This document shows, one piece after another, positions 1 to 8,401 of a DNA stretch of 64,000 nt; position 1 is the first letter of the stretch, and each line of letters starts with the position of its first letter. This DNA is from JAWOLE01 sp963815655 (lineage in GTDB: Bacteria > Acidobacteriota > Thermoanaerobaculia > UBA5066 > Gp7-AA6), in contig CAWFHK010000001.1 of the NCBI GenBank assembly GCA_963815655.1, forward strand, positions 1,178,001-1,242,000. Direction: 5' to 3'. Below the pieces are notes generated by a model. That model was not told the origin of the DNA and made no database searches. It saw nothing but the letters and a program-made list of their open reading frames with translations. The translations under genes were made by a program, and so were the position numbers.

Positions 1-2
1 GC

Positions 3-521
3 CCGCTCGCGCCCGGCGAATCGGCGTTCTTCGCCAACCCCGACGACGCCCGCCTGTCGCCGCTCGCGGCCGACCTGCTGGCGCTTCCGGGCATCGCGTC
101 CGTCCTGATCGCCGACAACACCGTGACGGTGGATGCCGCTCACTCCGTGGACTGGCCCGCCCTCGGGATCGGCCACGTCATCCGCAAGCACATCCGCGGC
201 GGAGCGCCGATCGTCTCGCCCGGCTACTTCGAGAGCCTCCCCTCGGAGGGAGATCTCAAGTGGGCCATCGGCGACCTCCTCGACCGGGAGATCAACCCAG
301 CCGTAGCGGCGCATGGAGGGTTCGTCGAGCTGATCGACGTCCGGAAGAACAACGTCTACATCCGGCTGGGCGGCGGTTGCCAGGGGTGCGGCGCCGCCGA
401 CGTGACCCTGAAGATGGGAATCGAGAAGGCGATCCGCGATCTGGTCCCCCGCGTGGGAGAGATCCTCGACACGACCGATCACGCCGCGGGTCGGAATCCG
501 TACTATTCGCCGGCGAAGTAG
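3..521 (+). CDS. NfuA/NifU-like iron-sulfur cluster scaffold (5' end outside window)
   Basis: The reading frame is open from the first bases of the window to the TAG at 519-521, so the start lies upstream and about 172 residues are visible. The first ~80 residues match the Nfu N-terminal domain (a segment ending LPGIASVLIADNTVTV). The C-terminal half is the NifU C-terminal domain, with its GGCQGCGAADVTL core: the CxxC pair that binds a transient 4Fe-4S cluster between two monomers. The family delivers Fe-S clusters to cytosolic apo-enzymes; clients here could include the complex I subunits encoded later in the window, although no direct link is visible. An internal GTG at 123 is possible but would delete the N-terminal domain. 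The tail after the domain is short and ordinary. Confidence 0.85.
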   Translation, partial: PLAPGESAFFANPDDARLSPLAADLLALPGIASVLIADNTVTVDAAHSVDWPALGIGHVIRKHIRGGAPIVSPGYFESLPSEGDLKWAIGDLLDREINPAVAAHGGFVELIDVRKNNVYIRLGGGCQGCGAADVTLKMGIEKAIRDLVPRVGEILDTTDHAAGRNPYYSPAK

Positions 522-528
522 GGCGGGG

Positions 529-614
529 ACAGGTCTCAGGGAACAGGTGTCGGGGGAAATGCAGGTGTCAGGTGCCAGGTTGGCTCAGGTCCGGTCCCTA
601 TTACCTGACGCCTG
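529..614. repeat. Degenerate 7-bp tandem repeat (CAGGTGT type) at gene ends
   Basis: Units CAGGTGT, CAGGTGC and CAGGTTG follow each other in exact 7-bp register at 562-582, with looser copies from 529. An inverse copy (ACCTGACGCCTG) lies at 603-614 and overlaps the stop codon of the convergent ATP-grasp gene. It is one of eleven such loci in the window, each with its own unit. Confidence 0.6.
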
Positions 615-1851
615 CGTGGTCTCGTATTCGGAACTCGAGACATCGGTGCGCTTCTCGTAGGGCCGCCTCCGCGCGCTCGGGCGTGGCGGCGCGGCTGAAG
701 ATGAAGCCCAGGTAGCGGGATCCCTCCGGAAGCGGTACGAGCCTCTGCCCGAGGTGGATCGAGATCGTGACGTTCTCGATGTCCGGCACGGCCCGGGCCT
801 CCTCGAGACCCCGGACCTCCTCGAGGATCCCGGCTCTCGGGATCGGGATCATCATGACGCCCGCGGCCCGGCGCTCCCGCTCCGGCTCCGGCATCTCCAT
901 CCGCAGCGCGTGGCGCAGGATCAGCTCTTCGAGCGACATGCCCGTCCCGAACCGGAGCGTGCGCGAGCAAAGCCCTCCGATCGACCGCGCCGCGATCTCG
1001 ATCAACCACGGCCCGGCCCCGTTGACGCGCAGCTCCGCGTGGACCGGCCCGTCGCGAAGCCCGAGCGCCAGCGCTCCCTGCGCGGCGACCCGGGCGATCC
1101 GCGACTGCGTCTGGCCAGGCAGCCGCGACGGCGTGACGTAGATCGTCTCCTCGAAGAAAGGCCCGTCGAGCGGGTCCGGCTTGTCGAAGAGCGCCAGGAC
1201 CTTGAGCTCCCCGTCCCGCAACAGGCCTTCCAGTGCGACCTCGCTTCCCGGGATGAAGTCCTCGACCAGGATCTCGCGGGCCGCGTCGCTCCCCTTCGCC
1301 TTGACCTCGGGATCGTCCAGGATCCTTTCGATTCTCCTCCAGGCCGCGACGAACTCTGAGGCGTCGTCGGCCCGGATCACCCCGCGGCTCGCCGCCAGGA
1401 ACGTTGGCTTGAGGACGCACGGAAATCGAGCCCGTTTCGACGCGCCGTGCGGGTCCTCGCCGCGGTCAAACACGTGGTGGCCCGGCGACGGCACGGCCGC
1501 CTCCGCCAGAAGCCTCCGCATCGTCGGCTTGTGCCGGGCGGCGACCACGGCTTGAACCGGGCTGTGCGCCAGGCCAAGCGCCTCCGAGATGGCGGCCGCG
1601 ACGACCACCGTGTCCTCATCCACTCCGACGACCGCCGCGAACGGGTTCCTGCCGGCGAACTCGGCCGCCCGCCGTGCCGAATCCGCCGGATCCCGAAAAT
1701 CCAGCGTCAGCAGCCCCTCCGGATTCAACCCCTCAAGCGTGCTCGCCCTTTCCGAAGCAACCGTGACCTCTGCCCCGACCCGCCGAGCCGCCGCCAGAAA
1801 ATCCGGAGTCCGGTAAGTCGTTGTGGGCAGAAGCATTAGAAGGCGCGCCAC
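601..1851 (-). CDS. ATP-grasp domain protein (carboxylate-amine ligase-like)
   Basis: This 416-residue soluble protein has the three-part layout of ATP-grasp ligases: an N-terminal Rossmann-like lobe (MARLLMLLPTTTYRTPDF...), a central lobe with the FPCVLKPTFLAASRGV strand-loop that holds ATP, and a C-terminal lobe with ILVEDFIPGSEVALEGLL and LIEIAARSIGG, which supplies the acidic metal ligands and the conserved arginine. Relatives join a carboxylate to an amine or peptide through an acyl-phosphate; BacD- and PurK-like enzymes are the nearest well-known types, but the substrate cannot be read from the sequence. The gene stands alone and converges with the Nfu gene. The GTG start at 1851 follows a TAAGAT box by only 6 nt, so the mRNA is probably leaderless. 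Confidence 0.8.
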   Translation of the reverse strand: MARLLMLLPTTTYRTPDFLAAARRVGAEVTVASERASTLEGLNPEGLLTLDFRDPADSARRAAEFAGRNPFAAVVGVDEDTVVVAAAISEALGLAHSPVQAVVAARHKPTMRRLLAEAAVPSPGHHVFDRGEDPHGASKRARFPCVLKPTFLAASRGVIRADDASEFVAAWRRIERILDDPEVKAKGSDAAREILVEDFIPGSEVALEGLLRDGELKVLALFDKPDPLDGPFFEETIYVTPSRLPGQTQSRIARVAAQGALALGLRDGPVHAELRVNGAGPWLIEIAARSIGGLCSRTLRFGTGMSLEELILRHALRMEMPEPERERRAAGVMMIPIPRAGILEEVRGLEEARAVPDIENVTISIHLGQRLVPLPEGSRYLGFIFSRAATPERAEAALREAHRCLEFRIRDHAGVR

Positions 1852-1857
1852 GCCGAC

Positions 1858-1863
1858 ATCTTA
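1858..1863 (-). promoter_or_regulatory. -10 element of a leaderless promoter
   Basis: TAAGAT on the minus strand ends 6 nt before the GTG start of the ATP-grasp gene. That spacing would place the transcription start at or next to the start codon. No convincing -35 box is visible. Confidence 0.5.
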
Positions 1864-1916
1864 ATCGCCGAGGCATACCTAGGCTATCGAACAGCCCTCG
1901 GCGTTCCGAACCCACC

Positions 1917-3407
1917 CTATCGAGGCGCCTTTTCGACGTAACGATGAAGATCGCGCAACGCCTCGCGATTGATTTCTTGCTGGCGCAGTGATTGGCGAAG
2001 GAGCGATAGCGCAGCAATCCCTTCTGGCACCATATTCAACTCGTCAATAATCGGCAGCGCTCCGAGAAGTTCGTGGGTCGCCTCTCGGTCCAAGCCTCTT
2101 TCAAGATAAATGTCAGCCACGACCAAGCTCAAGGCTGCCACGTCGGCTCGCATCCCAAGGTCGGCAAGCGCCGTTTGAGCCAGTTGGAATGCCTCGGTAG
2201 CGGAAGCCAGGTCATTTTGCCCTCTCATTAGAATCCCAACCCCCCACTGGACCTTCGCCATGCCAATCCGGTCGCCGACCTCTGACAGGAGGACGATCGC
2301 TTTTCTGGAGGCCTGAAACGCCTTGTCACAATTACCCAGGGCAGCGTACGGTTGGACCAAGTTGGTGTGTCCCAAAGCAAGGAGTCTTACGTTTCCTTGT
2401 CTTTCGGCTTCTCTGCAGATTCCCTCGAAAGCGTCGATGGCTTCTTGGTAGCGACCTATCTCGACGAGAGCCGAACCGTGCAGAAAGCCGCATCTTAAGG
2501 CCTCGTCCATCATCAACAGCTCCTGGAAGGCCCCAATCAGCGCCGGCACTTCGCGAAGAACTACGTCGGCCTGTCGCTTCTCCAAAGTAACCGCGAGTCG
2601 CTGATAGGCCACGCGGTACATCTCTGCAGTCGAGTTCATCGTCTGGGCAAATGCGGCTTCCGAGCGCAAGAACCAGTCGCCCGCATCGTCCCAGCGTGAG
2701 ATGTGGCGACAAGCTGTCCCGGCGATGAGTGCGAGTTCTCCCAGGAAAAACATCCCTTCATCAAACCAACCAATCTCTCCTGCCCGTGTCTGAAGCAGCG
2801 AGTAGAAGTACCCGGCCTCTCGATGCACGCTGGCAGGCACGGCATCGAGCCTGCAACGCAATTGGTTACAAAGGCAAATCAAGAGCTCCACTCTCTCGAG
2901 CTCCGTGAACCAATCGGGCCCTCCTTGCGAGGGAGACCTGGCTAGAAGTTCGTCCAGCTCGACAACACCAGGGAACGGATATCCGCCGAGGTTGTTCAGT
3001 TCTCTCATCCATTCGGCTGCTACGCCGGGCTTGCCACCGATGCGGGCGCTACGCCATCCAGCGAGCGAGCAGTTGAAAAGCAATTCTGCCCGCTCATCAA
3101 AGTCCGGTTCCCGCCAGTCCGCCTGCGAGATCGCTGCGTGAAGGACTTTCGCGTCTCCCGGCGAACTGTGGCTCGTGCTTCCTGGCCGAGGTCCGATCAG
3201 GTGACAGGCGGCGTGGAGGACATCGATCGAGGGCTCTTCCAGTGTCCCGATACCTGACAAAGCTTCCCCGGAGCGCAACCGCGCCAAGAGCTCCCTTCCT
3301 CGACGCAATGCCTCCTTGGTTGAGATCCCCGTGTCAATAGCGCCGATGTCGCTCTTCGCTACCCAGCCCGCGGTCAGCCGAATGAGGCTGCCATGGTCAA
3401 GAGTCAT
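1917..3407 (-). CDS. TPR-repeat protein coupled to a sigma region-2 protein
   Basis: A 496-residue protein with no signal peptide or membrane segment, so cytosolic. From about residue 200 to the end it is built of helical-pair repeats of TPR type (for example the helices around ALVEIGRYQEAIDAFEGI and IYLERGLDREATHELLGA). The first ~190 residues carry no motif I recognise. Its start codon overlaps the stop of the upstream sigma-like gene (ATGA at 3404-3407), so the two are translationally coupled. Its C-terminal ~280 residues are clearly homologous to the TPR protein at 3902-5008: both end in a PII[D/E]E..MVPEGIAALSLLR block followed by N[R]xALRDLH. A role as partner or regulator of the sigma-like protein is an inference. 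Codon choice is visibly less GC-rich than in neighbouring genes. Confidence 0.75.
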   Translation of the reverse strand: MTLDHGSLIRLTAGWVAKSDIGAIDTGISTKEALRRGRELLARLRSGEALSGIGTLEEPSIDVLHAACHLIGPRPGSTSHSSPGDAKVLHAAISQADWREPDFDERAELLFNCSLAGWRSARIGGKPGVAAEWMRELNNLGGYPFPGVVELDELLARSPSQGGPDWFTELERVELLICLCNQLRCRLDAVPASVHREAGYFYSLLQTRAGEIGWFDEGMFFLGELALIAGTACRHISRWDDAGDWFLRSEAAFAQTMNSTAEMYRVAYQRLAVTLEKRQADVVLREVPALIGAFQELLMMDEALRCGFLHGSALVEIGRYQEAIDAFEGICREAERQGNVRLLALGHTNLVQPYAALGNCDKAFQASRKAIVLLSEVGDRIGMAKVQWGVGILMRGQNDLASATEAFQLAQTALADLGMRADVAALSLVVADIYLERGLDREATHELLGALPIIDELNMVPEGIAALSLLRQSLRQQEINREALRDLHRYVEKAPR

Positions 3408-3790
3408 GGCTCTCCTCCTTCCGAAGGCACCGCGTCAATCTGTTCCTCGCCGAGAACACTCGAGTCAGGCCTCTCCCGACCAGGCCCCCATTCCTCCATC
3501 AGCCGCGAACGGCGGATTGCTTTTCGCCTCCAGTTTGCCGCCAGACGGTCGACGACGCCGTAGATCCAGGCGCGAGGATTTCCGTCGACGTTCAGCTTCA
3601 CCAGCGCCAGCAAGAACGCGTCGTGGACGACCTCCCGGGCATCCTCCTTGGAGAGCCCGTATCGCCAGCAGGCCCGGCGGACAAGACGGACAAAGAATGC
3701 CCGGTAGAGATCCTCTAACACAGGCGCAACGGCTTGCCCAGGCTGCCGCACCGCACGCCCTGGCGTCGGCCGCCCAGTCGCAGCTGTCAC
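3404..3790 (-). CDS. Sigma-70 region 2-only protein
   Basis: A 128-residue protein starting at GTG 3790. Residues ~25-95 match sigma-70 region 2: LEDLYRAFFVRLVRRACWRY, then AREVVHDAFLLALVKL (the helix that binds the RNA polymerase clamp), then PRAWIYGVVDRLAANWRRK (the -10 reading and melting helix). After this there are only ~30 polar residues, and no region 4 helix-turn-helix that would read a -35 box. ECF sigma factors normally have ~170-200 residues with both regions. The gene sits between two paralogous TPR genes on the same strand, and its stop overlaps the start of the downstream one. A promoter partner could be supplied in trans, or the protein may act as an RNA polymerase binder rather than a classical sigma. 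There is no N-terminal anti-sigma or zinc motif. Confidence 0.7.
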   Translation of the reverse strand: MTAATGRPTPGRAVRQPGQAVAPVLEDLYRAFFVRLVRRACWRYGLSKEDAREVVHDAFLLALVKLNVDGNPRAWIYGVVDRLAANWRRKAIRRSRLMEEWGPGRERPDSSVLGEEQIDAVPSEGGEP

Positions 3791-3901
3791 CCGAACTCTT
3801 GTCTCAGATCCACACTGGAGTTCCTCTAGACGAACATATTGTCACGAGCGATAAGCCGCTCATGAACAGACAGTTAGAGGATTGAAGGGCTGGAAGGAGG
3901 C

Positions 3902-5008
3902 CTACGGCTTGAGGTCTTCGAAGTATCCGTGCAGATCGCGAAGTGCTTGGCGATTGACCTTCCGCAGGCGCACGGATTCGCGGAGGAGAGAAAGGGCGGC
4001 TATGCCCTCTGGGACCATCTCCTCCTCTTCGATAATCGGCAGCGCCGCCAGAATGTGGATCCTGGCTCTTGCCTCTTTTCCGGTCTCAAGGAGCAGGTCG
4101 GCGATGATTAATCGGACCGCCGCAACATCGGATCGCATACCAATGTCTCGAAACTCTTCGAGCGCCGCTTGATACGCTTCGATCGCGGCACGAACCTCTC
4201 CTTGGCCTCGCAGGACGGAGCCGATACCCCACTGGAGTTTGGCAATGCCAACACGATTGTTCAGCCGACGGAAAATCGCGAGCGTTTCGATTGCCTGCGT
4301 CAGGGCTTGGCGCGACTCGCCAAGCAGTCCGTGGATTTGGATAAGGTTATTTGAAGCGATCGCGAGCAGCTTCTCATTCTTGTCGAGCCGCGCCTGTTTA
4401 CAGATCGCGCGAAACAGCTCAGCAGCCTCGGTGAGTTGGTCGGTATTGATCAGCGCCACGCCCTCGAGGCAACGGCACTTAAGAGCATCCTCCGACATGC
4501 TCAGCTTTTCAAAGTTCGCCGTGAGAGATGGGGCCAGTTCAAGAACCTCTTGGAACTCCCGCTCCTCTACCTTGAGTGCGAGCCGCTGATAGGTCACCCT
4601 CGACCACTCGGCGACCGCATCAACCGTGTGCCGAAAGGCCGCTTCTGCTCGATCAAACCATCGCCTTGCCTCTTCCCTTTTGAAAAGCATCCGGCAGGCG
4701 GCACCCGCCAAGAGGGCGGATTCACCCAAGAAGTACTCTCGCTCGTCAAACAGACCTATTCGACGCTCGGGTCTGACCAGGAAGTTGTACAGAAACTCGG
4801 CCTCGTCGTGCACCATCAGGGGGCAACTTTCACCCTGCTCTCTCAAGACGGAACAGACGGAAAGGAGCGTCTCCGGCTCCTCAAGCCTGAGGTCTGACGC
4901 TCTCGCGGCACGGTCAGCCATCGGCGTGTTGAACACCCTCGAAGCCACGGCGCGATTCTCCGGCGAGTACATCGAAGAATGACGAAAATGAAGGACTCGT
5001 CCTGTCAT
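3902..5008 (-). CDS. TPR-repeat protein, paralog of the one at 1917-3407
   Basis: A 368-residue cytosolic helical-repeat protein. From ~residue 60 on it aligns with the second half of the TPR protein two genes downstream: shared blocks include GLFDERE.FLGE.ALLAGAACR, RVTYQRLALKVE, GIAKLQWGIGS and the conserved MVPEGIAALSLLR tail. It lacks the first ~190 residues of that paralog. It is the first gene of a leftward group followed by the sigma region-2 gene 111 bp downstream. The ATG at 5008 lies inside an inverted repeat, and a second in-frame ATG (residue 13) is an alternative start. Lower GC than the surroundings hints at horizontal transfer. The function is unknown; it may act as a sensor or scaffold for the sigma-like protein. 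Confidence 0.7.
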   Translation of the reverse strand: MTGRVLHFRHSSMYSPENRAVASRVFNTPMADRAARASDLRLEEPETLLSVCSVLREQGESCPLMVHDEAEFLYNFLVRPERRIGLFDEREYFLGESALLAGAACRMLFKREEARRWFDRAEAAFRHTVDAVAEWSRVTYQRLALKVEEREFQEVLELAPSLTANFEKLSMSEDALKCRCLEGVALINTDQLTEAAELFRAICKQARLDKNEKLLAIASNNLIQIHGLLGESRQALTQAIETLAIFRRLNNRVGIAKLQWGIGSVLRGQGEVRAAIEAYQAALEEFRDIGMRSDVAAVRLIIADLLLETGKEARARIHILAALPIIEEEEMVPEGIAALSLLRESVRLRKVNRQALRDLHGYFEDLKP

Positions 5009-5013
5009 TTTCG
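4983..5013 (-). promoter_or_regulatory. Inverted repeat covering the start codon of the TPR gene
   Basis: CGAAAATGAAGGAC (4983-4996) pairs with GTCCT, one bulged G, then TCATTTTCG (4999-5013). This gives a 14-bp stem with a two-base loop that contains the ATG at 5008-5006. As RNA it would hide the start codon; as DNA it could be an operator. Confidence 0.5.
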
Positions 5014-5225
5014 GACCTTATTTCTGTACATCAGAATGCGATCACGAGGTTGCAAGACCCTACTCCTAGTCTAGAAGGGCACCTGTCCGATGACCTTGAT
5101 GACAAACTTCGCGGGCTTCTTGGCTGGGTGTGGCCAATTTGGGCGGGGAGATGAATTCCGTTCGGGTTGGCGGTCCGGAGATCGGACGGGGAGTTGGGAC
5201 GCGGCCATGGGGGAGCTCCTTTCGC

Positions 5226-5251
5226 AAAAAAAAAGCTCGGGTACCCCGAGC
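5226..5251 (-). terminator. Leftward intrinsic terminator or attenuator
   Basis: A stem GCTCGGG (5235-5241) and CCCGAGC (5245-5251) with a 3-nt loop is followed, reading leftward, by nine T residues (the A9 run at 5226-5234). The T tract is on the side that ends minus-strand transcription. There is no minus-strand gene to the right, so it lies in the presumed leader of the TPR/sigma module. Confidence 0.6.
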
Positions 5252-5349
5252 AAAAGAAAAACTGAGAACATTCTGGGCGTTCTGCGGGGAAAGTCAAGAT
5301 GTCTTTGAACCGGCTTCGGAGCGAGCCTCCGACGGCCCCTGCGGGTGGG

Positions 5350-5355
5350 TAGAAT
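5350..5355 (+). promoter_or_regulatory. -10 element (TAGAAT) of the M16 peptidase gene
   Basis: TAGAAT lies 31 nt before the ATG at 5387; a clear GAGAGGAG ribosome binding site sits in between. No matching -35 hexamer is visible at 16-18 bp spacing. Confidence 0.4.
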
Positions 5356-5386
5356 GGCGGTTCCGACTCAACCGAGAGGAGAATTC

Positions 5387-8272
5387 ATGAAACGATTTCG
5401 GAGCCTTGCCGCTATCCTTCTGGCCTTCGTGCCCGTGAGTGCGATGGCCCAGAAGAAGACCTCGACGAAACCCGCCGCCCAGCCCGCCGCCGCGACGAAG
5501 GCCCGCGCCGGCGACATCCTGCCGTTCAAGGCCACGGAGAAGACGCTTGCGAACGGCCTGACGGTCATCGTCGTGCCGACCGGGTTTCCCAACATCGTCT
5601 CGCTCCAGATCCCGGTCCAGACGGGGTCGCGCAACGAGGTCGAGCCCGGGAAGTCCGGTTTCGCCCACTTCTTCGAGCACATGATGTTCCGGGGCACGAA
5701 GGCCTGGCCCCCCGAGAAGTACCAGGAGGTCCTGACCCAGATGGGGGCCCGCCAGAACGCCTACACGACCGACGACTACACCAACTACCACACGACTTTC
5801 TCGAAGGAGGACCTCGAGAAGATGCTCCAGGTCGAGGCGGACCGGTTCATGAACCTGGACTACTCGCCGGAGGGGTTCAAGACCGAGGCGCGCGCCGTGC
5901 TCGGGGAGTACAACAAGAACAGCGCCAACCCGCTCTTCAAGCTCGAGGAGGTCCAGCACGAGAAGGCCTTCACGACCCACACCTACCGGCACACGACGAT
6001 GGGCTTCCTCAAGGACATCGAGGACATGCCGAACCAGCTCGAGTACTCGAAGACGTTCTTCTCCCGCTGGTACCGCCCCGAGCACACGACCGTCATCGTG
6101 GCCGGGGACGTGGACCCGGCCCGGGTCGTCCGGCTGGTCGAGAAGTACTGGGGCGGCTGGAAACGCGGCTCCTACAGGGTGGAGATCCCGCAGGAGCCCC
6201 CGCAGAAGGCGCCCGTCTACGCGCACCTGGCCTGGACGAGCCCGACCCTCCCCTGGGTGACGGTCGCCTTCCACGGCCCCGCCTTCTCCGACACGAAGAA
6301 GGACTTCGCGGCGATGGACCTCCTCTTCGACCTCGAGTTCGGCGAGACCTCCGACATCTACAAGAACCTCGTCGAGCGGGAGCAGAAGGTGGACCAGATG
6401 TTCGCCGACAGCGGCGGGACCCAGGACCCTGGCCTCTCCACCGTCTTCGCGCGGGTCAAGAAGATCGGGGACTCGGTTTCCGTTCGCGACGAGATCCTGA
6501 AGGTCTTCGGGAAGGCCGCCGCCGAGCCGATCGACGCCAGGCGGCTGGAGGAGGCGAAATCGAACGCCCGCTACTCCTTCGCGCGGCGGCTCGACAACAC
6601 CGAGACGATCGCGGCGACGCTCGCGCGGTTCGTTCGGTTCGAGCGGTCCTACGCCACGCTCAACCGCCTCTACCGGATGTACGCCTCCCTGACGCCGGCC
6701 GACCTGCAAGCCGTCGCGAAGAAGTACTTCACCGACGCGAACCTCGTGGTCGCGACCGTCTCGCAGCAGCCGATGCCGGACGCGATCGCGAACCTCCCGA
6801 CCCTCGCCTCGCTCGCGCCGGCCGCGCCCGGAGCCGGCGGCCCGGACGTGGACTTCGTCATCCAGAAGACGGCGCTTCCGCAGCTGAACGTCAAGCTCCT
6901 CTTCAAGGTCGGGTCCGCTGACGACCCCCCGGGCAAGGAGGGTCTCTCCGCGCTCGCCGCCGCGATGGTGGCCGAGGCGGGATCGAAGGAGCGACGCATC
7001 GACGAGATCAACAAGGCCTTCTTCCCGATGGCCGGCGTCTTCCGCGGCCGCGCGGACAAGGAGATGACGACCTTCACCGGCTTCATCCACCGCGACAACT
7101 GGAAGACCTTCTTCGACATCGCGCTGCCGATGCTGACCGATCCGGGCCTGCGCGAGGAGGACTTCAAGAGGTTGAAGGACGCCCAGTCAAACGCGCTGAA
7201 GGAGGACCTGCGCTCGAACAACGAGGAGGAGCTCGGCAAGGAGCGGCTCCAGGCAAAGATCTTCGCCGGCACCCCCTACGGCCACCCCGTCCTCGGAACG
7301 GTGGCCGGGATCGAGGCCATCACCCTCGATGACGTCCGGGGCTTCATCCAGGGCGCTTACACCCGGGCCGCGCTGACGGTCGGCGTCGCCGGCGACGCCC
7401 CTGAGGAGATGATCACGGCGCTCAGGAAGGAGATCGCGAAGCTGCCCGCCGGTCCCGCGCTCGCCGCCCCGCAGGGGATCGCCGGAAAGCGGCCGCAGGG
7501 GATCGAAGTCGAGATCATCGAGAAGGAGACCCGGGCGACGGCCATCTCCTTCGGCCTGCCGATTGCCGTGACGCGCTCCCATCCCGACTACCCCGCCCTG
7601 TATCTCGCGCGCACGTGGCTGGGCGAGCACCGCTCCTCCGTCTCCCACCTCTACCAGAGGATCCGCGAGGTCCGCGGGATGAACTACGGCGACTACGCCT
7701 ACATCGAGGCGTTCCCGCGCGGGATGTTCCAGTTCTTCCCCGACCCCAACATCGCCCGCCGGGCGCAGATCTTCGAGGTCTGGATCCGCCCGGTCGTCCC
7801 CGTCAACGCGCACATGGCTCTCCGGATTGCCGTGTACGAGCTCGACAAGCTCCTCCGCGACGGCCTCTCGAAGGAAGACTTCGAGCGGACGCGCGACTAC
7901 TTGATGAAGAACGTGTTCGTGATGACGGCGACCCAGAACCAGCAGATCGGCTACGCCCTCGATTCGAAGTGGTATGGCACCGGCGAGTACACGGCGATGA
8001 TGCGCGACCGCCTGAAGGTGCTCACGCTCGAAGACGTCAACGCGGCGGTCCGCAAGCACCTCTCCGCCAGCGACCTCTCCGTCGTGATCGTCGCGAAGGA
8101 CGCGAAAGGACTCAAGGACGCGCTCGTCTCCGACGAGTTCTCCCCCATCAAGTACGACGCCGAGAAGCCGAAGGAACTGCTGGACGAGGACAAGGTGATC
8201 GGGGCGCTCAAGCTCGCGATCAAACCGGAGAACGTGAAGATCACGCCCGTGGACGACGTCTTCGCAAAGTGA
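5387..8272 (+). CDS. M16 family zinc peptidase, secreted, two-domain
   Basis: 961 residues from the ATG at 5387, chosen because GAGAGGAG precedes it and a signal peptide begins there (MKRFRSLAAILLAFVPVSAMA). The inverted zinc motif HxxEH is seen as AHFFEHMMFRG (H94, E97, H98), and the third ligand region is ARAVLGEYNKN. The protein is a tandem of two insulinase/pitrilysin-like halves. The second half (from ~residue 490, FVIQKTALPQLNVKLLFKVG) lacks HxxEH, as usual for single-chain M16 enzymes in which one half is catalytic and the other closes the chamber. The likely role is degradation of peptides outside the inner membrane. The gene is monocistronic and ends in a perfect hairpin that includes its stop codon. 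Confidence 0.9.
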   Translation: MKRFRSLAAILLAFVPVSAMAQKKTSTKPAAQPAAATKARAGDILPFKATEKTLANGLTVIVVPTGFPNIVSLQIPVQTGSRNEVEPGKSGFAHFFEHMMFRGTKAWPPEKYQEVLTQMGARQNAYTTDDYTNYHTTFSKEDLEKMLQVEADRFMNLDYSPEGFKTEARAVLGEYNKNSANPLFKLEEVQHEKAFTTHTYRHTTMGFLKDIEDMPNQLEYSKTFFSRWYRPEHTTVIVAGDVDPARVVRLVEKYWGGWKRGSYRVEIPQEPPQKAPVYAHLAWTSPTLPWVTVAFHGPAFSDTKKDFAAMDLLFDLEFGETSDIYKNLVEREQKVDQMFADSGGTQDPGLSTVFARVKKIGDSVSVRDEILKVFGKAAAEPIDARRLEEAKSNARYSFARRLDNTETIAATLARFVRFERSYATLNRLYRMYASLTPADLQAVAKKYFTDANLVVATVSQQPMPDAIANLPTLASLAPAAPGAGGPDVDFVIQKTALPQLNVKLLFKVGSADDPPGKEGLSALAAAMVAEAGSKERRIDEINKAFFPMAGVFRGRADKEMTTFTGFIHRDNWKTFFDIALPMLTDPGLREEDFKRLKDAQSNALKEDLRSNNEEELGKERLQAKIFAGTPYGHPVLGTVAGIEAITLDDVRGFIQGAYTRAALTVGVAGDAPEEMITALRKEIAKLPAGPALAAPQGIAGKRPQGIEVEIIEKETRATAISFGLPIAVTRSHPDYPALYLARTWLGEHRSSVSHLYQRIREVRGMNYGDYAYIEAFPRGMFQFFPDPNIARRAQIFEVWIRPVVPVNAHMALRIAVYELDKLLRDGLSKEDFERTRDYLMKNVFVMTATQNQQIGYALDSKWYGTGEYTAMMRDRLKVLTLEDVNAAVRKHLSASDLSVVIVAKDAKGLKDALVSDEFSPIKYDAEKPKELLDEDKVIGALKLAIKPENVKITPVDDVFAK

Positions 8273-8301
8273 CAGGGCGCGCGATGCCGCGCGCCCTGTC
8301 A
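8270..8301 (+). terminator. Perfect 14-bp hairpin at the M16 stop codon
   Basis: TGACAGGGCGCGCG (8270-8283) is fully complementary to 8288-8301 with an ATGC loop. The TGA stop is the first part of the stem. There is no U tract, so it may be a Rho-independent-like stop or an RNA 3' stabiliser. Confidence 0.6.
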
Positions 8302-8322
8302 TCCCGAGCGCAGCGAGGGATC
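8300..8322. repeat. Short dispersed hairpin repeat (CGAGCGCAGCGAGGG type)
   Basis: ATCCCGAGCGCAGCGAGGGAT is a small palindrome-like element directly after the M16 hairpin. It resembles the element at 13288-13322 (GAGCGAAGTCGAAGGG). I know such motifs as frequent intergenic elements in many bacterial draft genomes. Confidence 0.4.
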
Positions 8323-8401
8323 TCCCCCTCACCCCTTCCCTCTCCCGCCGGGAGAAGGGGGAGGACGCCGTAGCGCCGTGGATGCCCGGCACTCCTCGTG
8401 C

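Larger units (their letters stand above)
5014..5386. other. Divergent intergenic region between TPR module and M16 peptidase
   Basis: I see no gene here. It holds a leftward intrinsic-terminator-like hairpin (5226-5251), a TAGAAT box for the M16 gene (5350-5355) and a purine-rich Shine-Dalgarno sequence (GAGAGGAG, ~5374-5382). The stretch 5040-5215 has no recognised motif. Confidence 0.5.

Noticed and set aside
5294..7090. Long minus-strand ORF opposite the M16 peptidase gene
   Set aside because: Arg/Leu/Gly/Val-rich antisense frame of a GC-rich gene, no motif; the plus strand has complete M16 domains.
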